From an uncultured Anaerotignum sp. (GTDB taxonomy: Bacteria; Bacillota; Clostridia; Lachnospirales; Anaerotignaceae), in NCBI RefSeq assembly GCF_905212195.1, contig NZ_CAJMDQ010000005.1:1-54041 (forward strand): a DNA stretch of 54,041 nt. The letters are read 5' to 3'. Position 1 is the stretch's first letter, and the number at the start of each line of letters is the position of its first letter. Shown here one piece after another: positions 1 through 8,466 of the stretch. The notes beneath the pieces are model-generated. The model did no database searches. It was not told the DNA's origin and saw only the letters and a program-made list of their open reading frames with translations. The position numbers and the translations under genes were made by a program.

Positions 1-27
1 CGCGTCTGCCAATTCCGCCACATCCGC
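1..27 (-). tRNA. tRNA-Leu, 5' part only (truncated by window edge)
   Basis: On the minus strand the sequence from 27 down to 1 reads GCGGATGTGG followed by CGGAATTGGCAGACGCG, the classic acceptor arm and D-arm of a class II tRNA-Leu. The anticodon lies outside the window, so the isoacceptor cannot be given. A strong promoter sits just upstream at 69-97. Confidence 0.85.
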
Positions 28-68
28 ATATCTGGTTTTGTGTCTTGCTGTTTTCAGCTGACTTGGAT

Positions 69-97
69 ATCATAATACAAAACCAGAACTTTGTCAA
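69..97 (-). promoter_or_regulatory. sigma-A promoter for tRNA-Leu
   Basis: Minus strand: TTGACA (97-92), 17-bp spacer, TATGAT (74-69). It lies about 42 bp upstream of the tRNA 5' end, as expected for a tRNA promoter with a short leader. Confidence 0.8.
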
Positions 98-115
98 CAC
101 TTTTTTTCAAATTTT

Positions 116-700
116 TTAACAAAACAGCGGAACCAGCACTGGCATAGCCAACGTACAGATGACGCCGCTGACGAAAGCCAGTATGGCTGTCTTGCTGTCT
201 GTATACTTACTCAACAGAGGCAATGTGGTATCCATAGCCGTTGCGCCTGCGGGAGCAATGGCTGTATAAACGTTTCTGCCTGCCAGCACAGGCACCAGCA
301 GAAATGTCAGCACTTCCCGGAACACATTAGACAGGAAGGAAATGGTGCCGCCGATGGGATTGCCTGCCTCTGTCATGAGGATACCGGACAGGCTGTACCA
401 CCCCAGACCGGAAGTGATAGCAAGACCTTCTTTCAAATCCATACGCAGAATCATCGCGCATACTGCGCCCCCTGCCAGAGAGCCCAAAATGACCCCCAGA
501 GGAATCACCAGTATCCGCAGACCCATCCGGCGGATCTGTCCGAATACTTCCCGGTTCACGCCCATATCAATGCCCACGGAAAAAAGCAGGATCAGCAGCA
601 TATAAGAAGATGCCGTATCCAGAAAACCGCTGACGCCCTCCGGCATGACAACACCTGCGCCGATGCCCAGCACAAGGGCAATGAGAATCGCTTTGCTCAT
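116..700 (-). CDS. LysO-family lysine exporter, C-terminal half protein
   Basis: A 194-residue, almost wholly hydrophobic protein with about six predicted membrane segments, resembling the C-terminal part of the LysO (DUF340) family, which exports L-lysine in Enterobacteria. The family is one chain of about 300 residues in E. coli; here it is split, with the N-terminal part in the preceding 93-residue gene. The ATG overlaps the stop of that gene by 4 bp (ATGA), so the two are probably translationally coupled and assemble together. No terminator is seen before the tRNA-Leu promoter. Substrate is inferred from the family. Confidence 0.8.
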   Translation of the reverse strand: MSKAILIALVLGIGAGVVMPEGVSGFLDTASSYMLLILLFSVGIDMGVNREVFGQIRRMGLRILVIPLGVILGSLAGGAVCAMILRMDLKEGLAITSGLGWYSLSGILMTEAGNPIGGTISFLSNVFREVLTFLLVPVLAGRNVYTAIAPAGATAMDTTLPLLSKYTDSKTAILAFVSGVICTLAMPVLVPLFC

Positions 701-978
701 TCATTTGCCCCCTTCCGCAAAAACACCTTTGTCAGCAGATACACCACCACAATGGAGCCAATAACCGCCAAAACCGCATACAACAAAGCCTTGCCGCCCA
801 AAGACGGCAAAGCCTGTATGATGTCACCATTTCTGCCGATGCTGACACCCATACAGAATATGAGCAGCATCAGCCAAACAGTCTGCAGTTTGGCGTTGAT
901 CTTCAGTCCTTTTTCTTTGAGGATGCCGCGGAAGCCCACAACAAACCCCAAAGCCAGTACAATAAATATCTTCGCCAT
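697..978 (-). CDS. LysO-family transporter, N-terminal half protein
   Basis: A 93-residue protein with three likely membrane helices, matching the N-terminal module of LysO/DUF340 lysine exporters. It ends in a 4-bp overlap with the C-terminal half gene (116-700) and starts 5 bp after the threonine aldolase stop codon, so it belongs to the same minus-strand run as the aldolase and the ABC-F ATPase. Split two-gene versions of LysO are common in Firmicutes, so this is not read as a frameshift. Lysine specificity is inferred. Confidence 0.8.
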   Translation of the reverse strand: MAKIFIVLALGFVVGFRGILKEKGLKINAKLQTVWLMLLIFCMGVSIGRNGDIIQALPSLGGKALLYAVLAVIGSIVVVYLLTKVFLRKGANE

Positions 979-983
979 AAGTC

Positions 984-2015
984 TTATACCTGTTTCATCA
1001 GATCGACCACTTTGTCGATTTCCTCTCTTGTCACATATTTATGAGTTGCAAAACGCATGATGCCGTTATCTTCACCGTTGATGATAACATCATGTTTTGC
1101 CATATAGTCCACCAATTCCGCGGAGGACAGAGGATAATCTTTCAAACGGAAAAATACCATATTGATCTGCTGTCTTTCTTTATAAACTTCCAGACCTTTC
1201 ACACCGCAGAGAGCTTCTGCCATATATTTGGCGTTGTCATGGTCTTCCTGCAAGCGTTTGCTCATGACATTCAGAGCGATTTTGCCTGCTGCCGCAAGGA
1301 TACCTACCTGACGCATACCGCCGCCGATGATTTTACGTTTTCTTCTGGCAACAGCAATGAATTCCTTGCTGCCCACCAGAACAGAGCCCACAGGTGCGCA
1401 CAGACCTTTAGACAGGCAAACGGAAACGCTGTCCGCATACTGTGCGATTTCTTTTGCTTCTACGCCCAGAACAGTAGCTGCGTTGAAAATACGTGCGCCA
1501 TCCAGATGGATAGGCAGATGGTATTTGTCAGCCAGTTCTCTCACATTCTTCATGTATTCCAGACTTCTTACCTGACCGTCGGAATCGGCGTTTTCATAAG
1601 AAATCAGTGCTGTTTTGGGCTGATGAATGTCGTCAGGGTCTTTGCGGATATATTTTTCGATGATATCCAGAGGCATTTCCCCACCCACATTCTGTACAGT
1701 ACGCAGCTGTGCACCTGCGATGATGGCAGCCGCACCTGCTTCGTGTGCTACGATATGGCAGTTATCAGGCAAAATCACTTCTTCCCCACGGTTCACATGG
1801 GTAAACAGTGCCAGCTGATTGCTCATCACGCCGCTGGGTACAAACAGACCAGCTTCCTTGCCCATGATTTCCGCTGCCAGCGCTTCCAGTTCGTTTACGG
1901 TCTGGTCATCGCCATAAACGTCGTCGCCTACCACAGCTTCATACATGGCTTTACGCATTTCCTCGGTGGGCACCGTTACGGTGTCGCTTCTCAAATCGAT
2001 TTTTCCGTTAATCAT
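984..2015 (-). CDS. ltaE: Low-specificity L-threonine aldolase
   Basis: A 343-residue PLP enzyme of the beta-eliminating lyase family that cleaves L-threonine or allo-threonine to glycine and acetaldehyde in the cytoplasm. It opens with the family signature IDLRSDTVTVPT and has HLDGARIFNA (about 170-179) followed by the PLP lysine at about residue 203 in SVCLSKGLCAPVG. Length is normal for the family. Its ribosome site GGGGAGGCG is built from the last codons of the ABC-F gene 5 bp upstream, and it runs on into the lysO pair. The link of a threonine/glycine enzyme with a lysine exporter suggests amino-acid overflow control, but that is inference. Confidence 0.93.
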   Translation of the reverse strand: MINGKIDLRSDTVTVPTEEMRKAMYEAVVGDDVYGDDQTVNELEALAAEIMGKEAGLFVPSGVMSNQLALFTHVNRGEEVILPDNCHIVAHEAGAAAIIAGAQLRTVQNVGGEMPLDIIEKYIRKDPDDIHQPKTALISYENADSDGQVRSLEYMKNVRELADKYHLPIHLDGARIFNAATVLGVEAKEIAQYADSVSVCLSKGLCAPVGSVLVGSKEFIAVARRKRKIIGGGMRQVGILAAAGKIALNVMSKRLQEDHDNAKYMAEALCGVKGLEVYKERQQINMVFFRLKDYPLSSAELVDYMAKHDVIINGEDNGIMRFATHKYVTREEIDKVVDLMKQV

Positions 2016-2020
2016 TCTGA

Positions 2021-3649
2021 TTACGCCTCCCCGGTCATTTTTTCTCTGATTGCGTCAATTTCTTCACTTTCAATGTATTCGTCAAAGGTCATCTGTCTGT
2101 CGATGATGCCGCCAGGCAGAATCTCGATGATTCTGTTTGCAATGGTCTGTGTGAACTGATGGTCATGGGAATCGAACAGCAATGTGCCTTTGTAATCCAT
2201 GAGACCTTCGTTCAGTGCGGTGATGGATTCCAGATCCAGGTGGTTGGTGGGTTCATCCAGAATCATAACGTTTGCGCCGCTCATCATCATTTTACACAGC
2301 ATACAGCGTACTCTTTCCCCACCGGAAAGGACGTTTGCTTCTTTCAGGGCTTCTTCGCCACTGAAGAGCATTCTGCCCAGCCAGCCACGGATATCCGCGT
2401 CATACTGTTCCCCTTCTTTTGCGAAAGGACGGAGCCATTCAATCAAAGAATCATGGCAGCCGTCGAAGTATTCAGCGTTGTCTTTGGGGAAGTATGCTGT
2501 TTTTGTGGTGATGCCCCATTTGAAAGTACCTTCATCGGGTTCCATCTCGCCCATGAGGATACGGAACAGTGTGGTTCTTGCGATTTCGTCTTTGCCTACG
2601 AAAGCAACTTTGTCGTTGGGACGAATCATAAAGCTTACATTATCCAGTACTTTTTTGCCGTCGATGGTCTTGGACAGACCTTCTACCAGCAGCACGTCAT
2701 TGCCCACTTCTCTGTCCTGTTTGAAGCTGCAGAAAGGATATCTTCTGGAAGAAGGTTTGATGGTATCCATCTGCAGGTTATCCAGCAGTTTTTTACGGCT
2801 GGTTGCCTGTTTTGCTTTGGAAGCGTTGGCACTGAAACGCTGGATGAATTCCTGCAGTTCTTTGATTTTCTGTTCCACGCGTTTGTTCTGGTCTTTCAGC
2901 TGACGCTGTGTCATCTGTGTATAGCTGTACCAGAAATCGTAGTTACCAACGAACATGGTGATTTTGCCATAGTCGATGTCGGCGATATTGGTACAGATTT
3001 TATTCAGGAAATGTCTGTCGTGGGATACGACAATAACTGTATTTTCAAAGTCCATCAGGAAGTTTTCCAGCCATTTGATGGCGTGCAGATCCAGATGGTT
3101 AGTAGGTTCGTCCAGCAGCAGGATATCAGGATTGCCGAACAGCGCCTGTGCCAGCAGGACTTTCACCTTCTGGGTACCTGTCAGTTCTTTCATTTTCACA
3201 TAATGGAATTCGTTGGTAACACCCAGACCATTCAGGAGGATTTCCGCGTTGGATTCAGCAGACCAGCCGTCCAGTTCCGCAAATTCCCCTTCCAGTTCGG
3301 AAACCTTGATACCATCTTCATCAGAAAAGTCCTCTTTTGCGTAAAGGGCTTCTTTTTCTTTCATAATGTCATAAAGACGTTTGTGGCCGTACAGAACGGT
3401 TTCTACAACTTCAAATTCGTCGAACATGAAGTGGTCCTGTTTCAGTACTGCCATACGTTCGCCGGGGGTGATGAATACAGAACCTTTGTTGGGTTCCAGT
3501 TCCCCTGCCAGAATCTTCAAAAATGTGGACTTGCCGGCGCCGTTGGCACCAATGAGTCCGTAGCAGTTGCCTTTGGTAAAGTTGATGTTCACATCATTGA
3601 ACAGTACGCGTCCGCCGTACTGTAAGCTTACACCTTGTGCTGCGATCAT
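2021..3649 (-). CDS. ABC-F family ATPase (YbiT/YkpA-like)
   Basis: A 542-residue soluble protein with two ABC ATPase domains and no membrane segments, the ABC-F layout; such proteins act on the ribosomal E-site. Walker A is GANGAGKST (about 34-42); both Walker B regions read LDEPTNHLD. The second ABC signature is canonical (LSGGERVR) but the first is LTGTQKVK, as in the YbiT/YkpA branch. The linker (about 250-310) is rich in Lys, Gln and Arg, as ABC-F interdomain arms are. RBS AAAAGGAG precedes the ATG. It heads the aldolase-lysO run. The exact ABC-F role (general translation factor rather than resistance) is inferred. Confidence 0.9.
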   Translation of the reverse strand: MIAAQGVSLQYGGRVLFNDVNINFTKGNCYGLIGANGAGKSTFLKILAGELEPNKGSVFITPGERMAVLKQDHFMFDEFEVVETVLYGHKRLYDIMKEKEALYAKEDFSDEDGIKVSELEGEFAELDGWSAESNAEILLNGLGVTNEFHYVKMKELTGTQKVKVLLAQALFGNPDILLLDEPTNHLDLHAIKWLENFLMDFENTVIVVSHDRHFLNKICTNIADIDYGKITMFVGNYDFWYSYTQMTQRQLKDQNKRVEQKIKELQEFIQRFSANASKAKQATSRKKLLDNLQMDTIKPSSRRYPFCSFKQDREVGNDVLLVEGLSKTIDGKKVLDNVSFMIRPNDKVAFVGKDEIARTTLFRILMGEMEPDEGTFKWGITTKTAYFPKDNAEYFDGCHDSLIEWLRPFAKEGEQYDADIRGWLGRMLFSGEEALKEANVLSGGERVRCMLCKMMMSGANVMILDEPTNHLDLESITALNEGLMDYKGTLLFDSHDHQFTQTIANRIIEILPGGIIDRQMTFDEYIESEEIDAIREKMTGEA

Positions 3650-3768
3650 GTTTGTTTTTCTCCTTTTCTCTATTCTTTTTTACTCAAATCTTTCCTATTA
3701 TAGCGCATCTGCCCCGCAAAATATAGCCCAAATCCATGTTTTTTGCATTTTTGCAGGATTTTTGCCCC

Positions 3769-3808
3769 AAAAAAAGACGGTCATGTATGTTTTTTCATAC
3801 ACAACCGT
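3769..3808 (-). terminator. Terminator of lipoprotein gene
   Basis: Minus strand: arms ACGGTTGTGTATG and CATACATGACCGT around an A-rich loop, then a run of seven T. It lies 16-55 bp downstream of the lipoprotein stop codon. Confidence 0.75.
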
Positions 3809-3823
3809 TGAAAATCTTTTTTC

Positions 3824-4705
3824 TTACGCCGCATCACTTTCGTTCATGCTGGTGATTTCCTGTTCATAATTGATGGCGCCCTGAGCTTCTGTGGGAATTT
3901 CAATGGACTGCACACCATTGAGATCGGAAATATCCATGGTCACGCCGTATTCCTGTACGGTAATGCCTGCGCTGTCTGCCTGCAGTTCTTTCAGTACATT
4001 GTTTGTCACTGTCTGCAATGCATTGCCCAAATCCATATGACAGGATACTGCTTCGCCTGTATCTTCTTTGAATACGAAAGTCACAGGAACATCTGCCACG
4101 CCTTCATAATAATTTTCCGCAATGCCGCTCATACCAGCCAGCTGCAGCAGTTTTCCGCCTTCCACAACGGCATATACATCCGCTGACGGCAATGTGCCCT
4201 GCAGTGTTACCTGTTTATTCTCTCTTGCTGTTTCCTGCCAGCCGGATGTATGCTGCAGGAGTGTGATCATATTTTCCCGCACATCATAAATCTGCACAGA
4301 ATCCAATGCCGCATCTTTTTCCAAAGACATTTCTGTCCACTGGTTGTTATAATTCATAAACAGATTCACATTGGTATCTTCTGCTTCCAGATACCGCTGT
4401 GTGGAATAACTCTGTCCGTCTGCAGTGTTCAGGGTTTCTGTGATCTGCATACAGAAAGGTTCCTTGATCTGGGAAACCGTTACTTCTGTGCTGTCACTGC
4501 TGCTTTGCATATTGGAAACCACATTGACTGCGCCTTTATAACTGCTTGCTTCTTCCAAGCTCTGGAGCGCCGCTGTTGCATATTCTGCGGGAGTCATCCC
4601 CGTCTGCGTTGTATCCTCCGCCTTTTCGGGTGTTCCGCAAGCCGCCAGACAAAAAACTGCTGTGGCAGCCAAACAGATTTTTGCCGCTCTGAAAAAGTTC
4701 TTCAT
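3824..4705 (-). CDS. Hypothetical lipoprotein (DUF6612-like)
   Basis: A 293-residue predicted lipoprotein: basic N-terminus, hydrophobic stretch and lipobox LAAC with the acylated cysteine at residue 23, followed by a charged linker. The rest alternates beta-type stretches and resembles small Firmicutes lipoproteins of the LolA-like fold (DUF6612 group); this family placement is tentative. It is a single-gene unit, with its own promoter at 4757-4785 and terminator at 3769-3808. Anchored to the outer face of the membrane; ligand unknown. Confidence 0.75.
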   Translation of the reverse strand: MKNFFRAAKICLAATAVFCLAACGTPEKAEDTTQTGMTPAEYATAALQSLEEASSYKGAVNVVSNMQSSSDSTEVTVSQIKEPFCMQITETLNTADGQSYSTQRYLEAEDTNVNLFMNYNNQWTEMSLEKDAALDSVQIYDVRENMITLLQHTSGWQETARENKQVTLQGTLPSADVYAVVEGGKLLQLAGMSGIAENYYEGVADVPVTFVFKEDTGEAVSCHMDLGNALQTVTNNVLKELQADSAGITVQEYGVTMDISDLNGVQSIEIPTEAQGAINYEQEITSMNESDAA

Positions 4706-4756
4706 TTCCTAACCCCCTATCCTACGCAATTCTGCATGGGTATCCTTTCTGTTTTT

Positions 4757-4785
4757 ATTGTAGCGAAAAACAGTTTTCATTGCAA
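4757..4785 (-). promoter_or_regulatory. sigma-A promoter of lipoprotein gene
   Basis: Minus strand: TTGCAA (4785-4780), 17-bp spacer, TACAAT (4762-4757), about 52 bp upstream of the start codon. Confidence 0.7.
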
Positions 4786-4913
4786 GGGGAATGCCAATGT
4801 TTCAGAAAAATATAAGAATTTCGCTCCTTTCTTGTAAGATTTCCTCCACCGGCAGTCTGTTCTTCCCCAGAGAACTGCCTCCCTGCTCCACTTTTTTCCA
4901 TTTTCATAAATGC

Positions 4914-4956
4914 AAAAAAAGACTGTCTGTTCCCCCCGGAAAGACAGTCTTTTTTT
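4914..4956 (-). terminator. Terminator of moxR-DUF58 operon
   Basis: Perfect 15-bp arms including AAAGACTGTCT and AGACAGTCTTT around a C/G-rich loop with T-runs on both strands. It lies 9 bp after the DUF58 stop codon and could work in both directions. Confidence 0.9.
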
Positions 4957-4964
4957 ATTCCGTT

Positions 4965-5825
4965 CTATCTCATCATCTCGTATAACACCCTTAACAGGTC
5001 TTCATCTTCCCGTACATGGGCAAACACAGCATCCCTTCGGCTGCAAAATTCCCGGAGGGCTGCCCGTTGTTTCATGAGGGCTTTTTTGTACGCAGCTGCC
5101 ATGGCTTCGTTCAGCTCCAAATCTCTGGTTTCTCCCGTTTCCGCATCCACCAGACGAACAGCGCCGCCAACATTCGGTTCTTCCTCCTCCTTAGAAAGAA
5201 CCTGTACCAGCAAAACCTCCTGTTTTTTCTGCTGGAGCAGCTTCACCGTATCTTCGATGCCATTGTCTGTCATAAAATCGGAAATCACAACGGCAATACC
5301 CCGCCGCAAAGGGCCGCATCCCATGGCTGCGGACAAAGGCGCAGTCCCCCCGACTGCTTCCAGTTTGTCCAGAAAATCCACGGTTTCCAGAAAACGTCCC
5401 TTTTGCGCCAGATTCCGCTTCTGTGCCCGAAGGGTATCCCCAAAGGCAAAGAGATGTACCTGATCGCCGCCGCAAAGCCCCACATAGGCAAAAGATGCCG
5501 CCAGTTTCTTTGCCGCTAAGAATTTTCCATCCTGTTCCATGGAACGGCTGCAATCTAGAAATACATGGACAGAAGCCTGTTTTTCCTCCAGAAACAGCTT
5601 CAGATACAGCTTGCCGAAACGGGCAAAGCCATTCCAGTCCACCCGCCGCAAATCATCCCCGGCGGCATATTCCCGGTAATCGGAAAATTCCAATGAACTG
5701 CCCTTTGCCATGGAACGTCTGGCTCCGCTGTAGCCGTCTGTGGAAAGGCGGTGCTTCAAACGGATGGCCATTTCTTCCAGCCGTTTCAAATATTCTTTTG
5801 TCAGTGCTTCCCTGAGTGTTTCCAT
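4965..5825 (-). CDS. DUF58 domain protein (VWA-like), partner of MoxR ATPase
   Basis: A 286-residue soluble protein with the DUF58 signature YREYAAGDDLRRVDWNGFA (about 51-69) followed by a von Willebrand A-like fold with a MIDAS-type motif DCSRS (about 91-95). No membrane helices, unlike many longer DUF58 proteins. Only one base separates its ATG from the MoxR stop codon, the usual moxR-DUF58 pairing in which the ATPase is thought to act as a chaperone on a VWA partner. Target complex unknown; an envelope or peptidase role (usually with a transglutaminase-like gene) is not supported by neighbours here. Confidence 0.88.
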   Translation of the reverse strand: METLREALTKEYLKRLEEMAIRLKHRLSTDGYSGARRSMAKGSSLEFSDYREYAAGDDLRRVDWNGFARFGKLYLKLFLEEKQASVHVFLDCSRSMEQDGKFLAAKKLAASFAYVGLCGGDQVHLFAFGDTLRAQKRNLAQKGRFLETVDFLDKLEAVGGTAPLSAAMGCGPLRRGIAVVISDFMTDNGIEDTVKLLQQKKQEVLLVQVLSKEEEEPNVGGAVRLVDAETGETRDLELNEAMAAAYKKALMKQRAALREFCSRRDAVFAHVREDEDLLRVLYEMMR

Positions 5826-5826
5826 T

Positions 5827-6789
5827 TTAATACAACGCCTCTATGATTTCGTCGGGAGTTTTTCCCTCTGCCATGCCTTCAAAGTTCAGGAAAATACGAT
5901 GTCTGAGGGCAGGTTTCGCCGCCTGCTTGATATCCTCATAAGCCACATGATAGCGTCCTGCCAGCAGTGCAAAGATTCTTGCCGCCTGCAAAACTGCCTG
6001 CGCACCACGCGGGCTTGCCCCATAACGCACATACTGCCGCACCACTTCCGGCGCTTCGGGATTTTCCGGATGGGTTTTCAAAATCAAATCCATCAGGTAT
6101 TCCGCTACGGGTTCTGCCACAGGCACCTGCTGAGCAATTTCCCGCATCTGAAGGAGTCTTTCGCCATCCATCACCTTGGATGCCCGATGAACTTTGCCGT
6201 CGGTGGTGGAAAGAACAATTTTCATCAGTTCCTCTTTATTAGGGAAAGCCACATCCAGCTTGAACAGAAAACGGTCCATCTGGGCTTCCGGCAGAGGATA
6301 TGTCCCCTCTGTTTCCAGTGGGTTCTGGGTCGCCAGTACAAAAAACGGTTCTTCCAGACGGTAGGTCTGACTGCCGCCAGTAACCGTATGTTCCTGCATG
6401 GCTTCCAGCAGTGCTGACTGGGTCTTTGGTGTGGCACGGTTGATTTCGTCCGCCAGCACCAGATTGGCAAAGATAGGCCCTTTGCGGAATACAAAGGACA
6501 TATTGCCGTTTTCTTCCCGGTTCATGACTGTTGTGCCCGTTACATCGGCGGGCATTAAGTCCGGTGTGAACTGGATTCTGGAAAAATGCAGGTCAACAGC
6601 GTCCCCCACGGCTTTGACCAGCTGTGTTTTCCCCAGACCGGGCATGCCTTCCAGCAGCACGTTGCCCCCCGCAACCATTGCTGTCAGCACATTCCTTACC
6701 AGTTCTTTTTGTCCGATGATAACGCTACCGATCTCTTCTTCCACCCGAAAAAAATCTGATGCAAACTGCTGAATCTTTTCTTCTTCCAT
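5827..6789 (-). CDS. MoxR family AAA+ ATPase
   Basis: A 320-residue AAA+ protein with Walker A GMPGLGKTQLVK (about 44-55), Walker B VLADEINRA (about 109-117) and the family hallmark ATQNPLETEGTYPLPEAQMD (about 153-172), with a C-terminal lid domain. MoxR proteins are ATP-driven chaperones for VWA-domain partners; the DUF58 gene 1 bp downstream is the natural partner. A near-consensus promoter at 6822-6850 drives the pair and a strong terminator at 4914-4956 ends it, so this is a two-gene operon. Confidence 0.93.
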   Translation of the reverse strand: MEEEKIQQFASDFFRVEEEIGSVIIGQKELVRNVLTAMVAGGNVLLEGMPGLGKTQLVKAVGDAVDLHFSRIQFTPDLMPADVTGTTVMNREENGNMSFVFRKGPIFANLVLADEINRATPKTQSALLEAMQEHTVTGGSQTYRLEEPFFVLATQNPLETEGTYPLPEAQMDRFLFKLDVAFPNKEELMKIVLSTTDGKVHRASKVMDGERLLQMREIAQQVPVAEPVAEYLMDLILKTHPENPEAPEVVRQYVRYGASPRGAQAVLQAARIFALLAGRYHVAYEDIKQAAKPALRHRIFLNFEGMAEGKTPDEIIEALY

Positions 6790-6821
6790 GGTTTTTCCGC
6801 CTTTCTGACCGATTTTTCTTT

Positions 6822-6850
6822 ATTATAAACAGCAAAAAAATTTCCGTCAA
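6822..6850 (-). promoter_or_regulatory. sigma-A promoter of moxR operon
   Basis: Minus strand: TTGACG (6850-6845), 17-bp spacer, TATAAT (6827-6822), 33 bp upstream of the moxR ATG. Divergent from the promoter at 6913-6941. Confidence 0.85.
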
Positions 6851-6912
6851 CGCGCAGGGAAAAACGTAATCTTTTCGGCGGAAAATATTATGTTTTTCTT
6901 AAACTTCTGGCC

Positions 6913-6941
6913 TTGTTCCCGCTTTCGTTTCCATATATAAT
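6913..6941 (+). promoter_or_regulatory. Probable sigma-A promoter of AI-2E-type permease, long leader
   Basis: Plus strand: TTGTTC, 17-bp spacer, TATAAT. Transcription would start near 6948, leaving a leader of about 160 nt before the TTG start at 7108. The leader has only a weak A/T-rich hairpin near 6960-6985 and no riboswitch I recognise. With the moxR promoter this accounts for the 318-bp gap 6790-7107. Confidence 0.6.
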
Positions 6942-7107
6942 CGTTAGCATGTGGAAAAAAGATGGAGAAAATCCCATTTTTCTCTTACATTCCCCCACCG
7001 TCGCAGACGCTTCCGAAAATTTTTACAAAAACCATATGGCACATTCCATAAAATCATAGTATAGTAGGATAGAATGGAATCACGAAATATAAAGGAGCGC
7101 AACGACA

Positions 7108-8370
7108 TTGAAAAAATGGGATTGGAAAAAAACAGATCAACCTTATTTTAAAATTGCTGTATATGTGTTCGTGGTACTGGCAGCCACAGTGCTTTTTGAA
7201 AAAGTCGTAGGCAACCTGCCCAGCATCAGCAACACCATACATACATTTCTTACCGTGACACAGGGTCTGTGTCTGCCGTTTCTCATGGGCTTTATGATCG
7301 CTTATGTCATGAACCCCTTCATCAATTTCTTTGAACGGCATACCATGAAGAATAACTCTTTTTTCCAGCGGCATCCACGGCTGACCCGTGCAGTTGCCAT
7401 CACGCTGATCTACACCATTGTCATTGGCGGCATCATCTGGATCGCCATTTATCTGGTGCCTGAGATCAAAACATCTGTCGTCAGCTTCGCAAAACAGCTT
7501 CCTGTTTACACGGCAACACTGAACCAGAAGATCGAAGATCTTTTCATGCAGGTGGATTTCATCGACGGGGAAGATGTGAACAACATCATCAATCGACTGC
7601 TGACACCTGTGCTGGGTGTTTCCGAAAATCTGCAGGCAGGCAGCGGCGAATTGGCATTCCTTCAGGATTCCGACGGAATTTCCAAAATGCTGACTACATT
7701 CATCGGCAATGTCTTTACCATGGGACGTTTCGTATTCAATCTGATCATGGCCATCTTCATTGCCTTTTACATGCTCTTTGACAAAGAAAACTTTCTGCGC
7801 CAGCTGCGGAAAGTCATCTACGCTCTGACTTCCGAAAAAACAGCAAACCGTATTTTCTATAACGGCAGCCGTATCCACAATATCTTCCAGAGCTTCATCG
7901 TTGGCAAAGCCCTGGATTCCCTCATCATCGGTATTCTGGCGTTCATTGGTCTGACCCTCATCAAAGCCCCTCTGGTGCTGGTGCTGAGTCTGATCATCGG
8001 CGTGACCAACATGATCCCTTACTTTGGGCCATTTCTGGGGGGCATTCCCGCAGTCATCATCACACTGCTCATCAGCCCCATCCACGGCGTCTGGGTCGGC
8101 CTGTTCATCCTTGCTTTGCAGCAGTTTGACGGCAACTTCCTTGGGCCCAAGATTTTGGGAAACTCTCTGGATGTAAGCCCGCTGTGGATCATCCTTGCCG
8201 TTGTGGTAGGCGGTGCTGTCATGGGCCCTTTAGGCATGTTCATCGGGGTACCCATTTTTGCCACCATCAAAATGTTCTGTACAGAATATATCAACCGCAA
8301 ATATGACAAAAAATATAAACCTGCGGCAGCCATCGGGACATCTGATACAGAACAGGAATCGGAAAGCTGA
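7108..8370 (+). CDS. AI-2E family transporter (permease)
   Basis: A 420-residue integral membrane protein of the AI-2 exporter (TqsA/PerM/YtvI) superfamily, with about eight membrane segments. The family motif is visible as MIPYFGPFLGGIPAVIITLL (about 302-321), followed by a further conserved Gly-rich membrane hairpin. The start is TTG, chosen because AAAGGAG lies 10 bp upstream and no ATG is better placed. A hydrophilic, Lys-rich tail ends the protein. The true substrate is not shown by sequence; members export autoinducer, ions or cell-wall intermediates. A hairpin terminator at 8401-8450 follows. Confidence 0.88.
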   Translation: MKKWDWKKTDQPYFKIAVYVFVVLAATVLFEKVVGNLPSISNTIHTFLTVTQGLCLPFLMGFMIAYVMNPFINFFERHTMKNNSFFQRHPRLTRAVAITLIYTIVIGGIIWIAIYLVPEIKTSVVSFAKQLPVYTATLNQKIEDLFMQVDFIDGEDVNNIINRLLTPVLGVSENLQAGSGELAFLQDSDGISKMLTTFIGNVFTMGRFVFNLIMAIFIAFYMLFDKENFLRQLRKVIYALTSEKTANRIFYNGSRIHNIFQSFIVGKALDSLIIGILAFIGLTLIKAPLVLVLSLIIGVTNMIPYFGPFLGGIPAVIITLLISPIHGVWVGLFILALQQFDGNFLGPKILGNSLDVSPLWIILAVVVGGAVMGPLGMFIGVPIFATIKMFCTEYINRKYDKKYKPAAAIGTSDTEQESES

Positions 8371-8400
8371 GCTTTACAGACAAAACAAATGGACACACGG

Positions 8401-8450
8401 AACTTTCGGGCGGGGAAAGGACCTCTTTTCCCTGTGCCGGAAGTTTTTTA
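8401..8450 (+). terminator. Terminator between permease and CPBP protease genes
   Basis: Imperfect long hairpin with arms AACTTTCGGGCGGGGAAA and a 3' arm ending GCCGGAAGTT, then TTTTTT. It may be partial, allowing some read-through to the CPBP gene, whose RBS starts 4 bp later. Confidence 0.6.
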
Positions 8451-8466
8451 TTTGAGGAGGAAATTT

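Noticed and set aside
116..978. Split LysO as a frameshifted pseudogene
   Set aside because: The halves overlap by a clean ATGA, each is a complete set of membrane helices, and two-gene LysO is known in Firmicutes.
2159..3625. 488-codon plus-strand frame over the ABC-F gene
   Set aside because: Antisense shadow of a certain ABC-F gene, no RBS.
6949..7059. 36-codon frame in the leader of the AI-2E-type permease
   Set aside because: No ribosome site before its ATG and no recognisable peptide features, so I do not call an upstream ORF.
7054..8085. 343-codon minus-strand frame over the AI-2E-type permease
   Set aside because: Asp/His/Gln-rich translation typical of an antisense shadow of a membrane protein gene.
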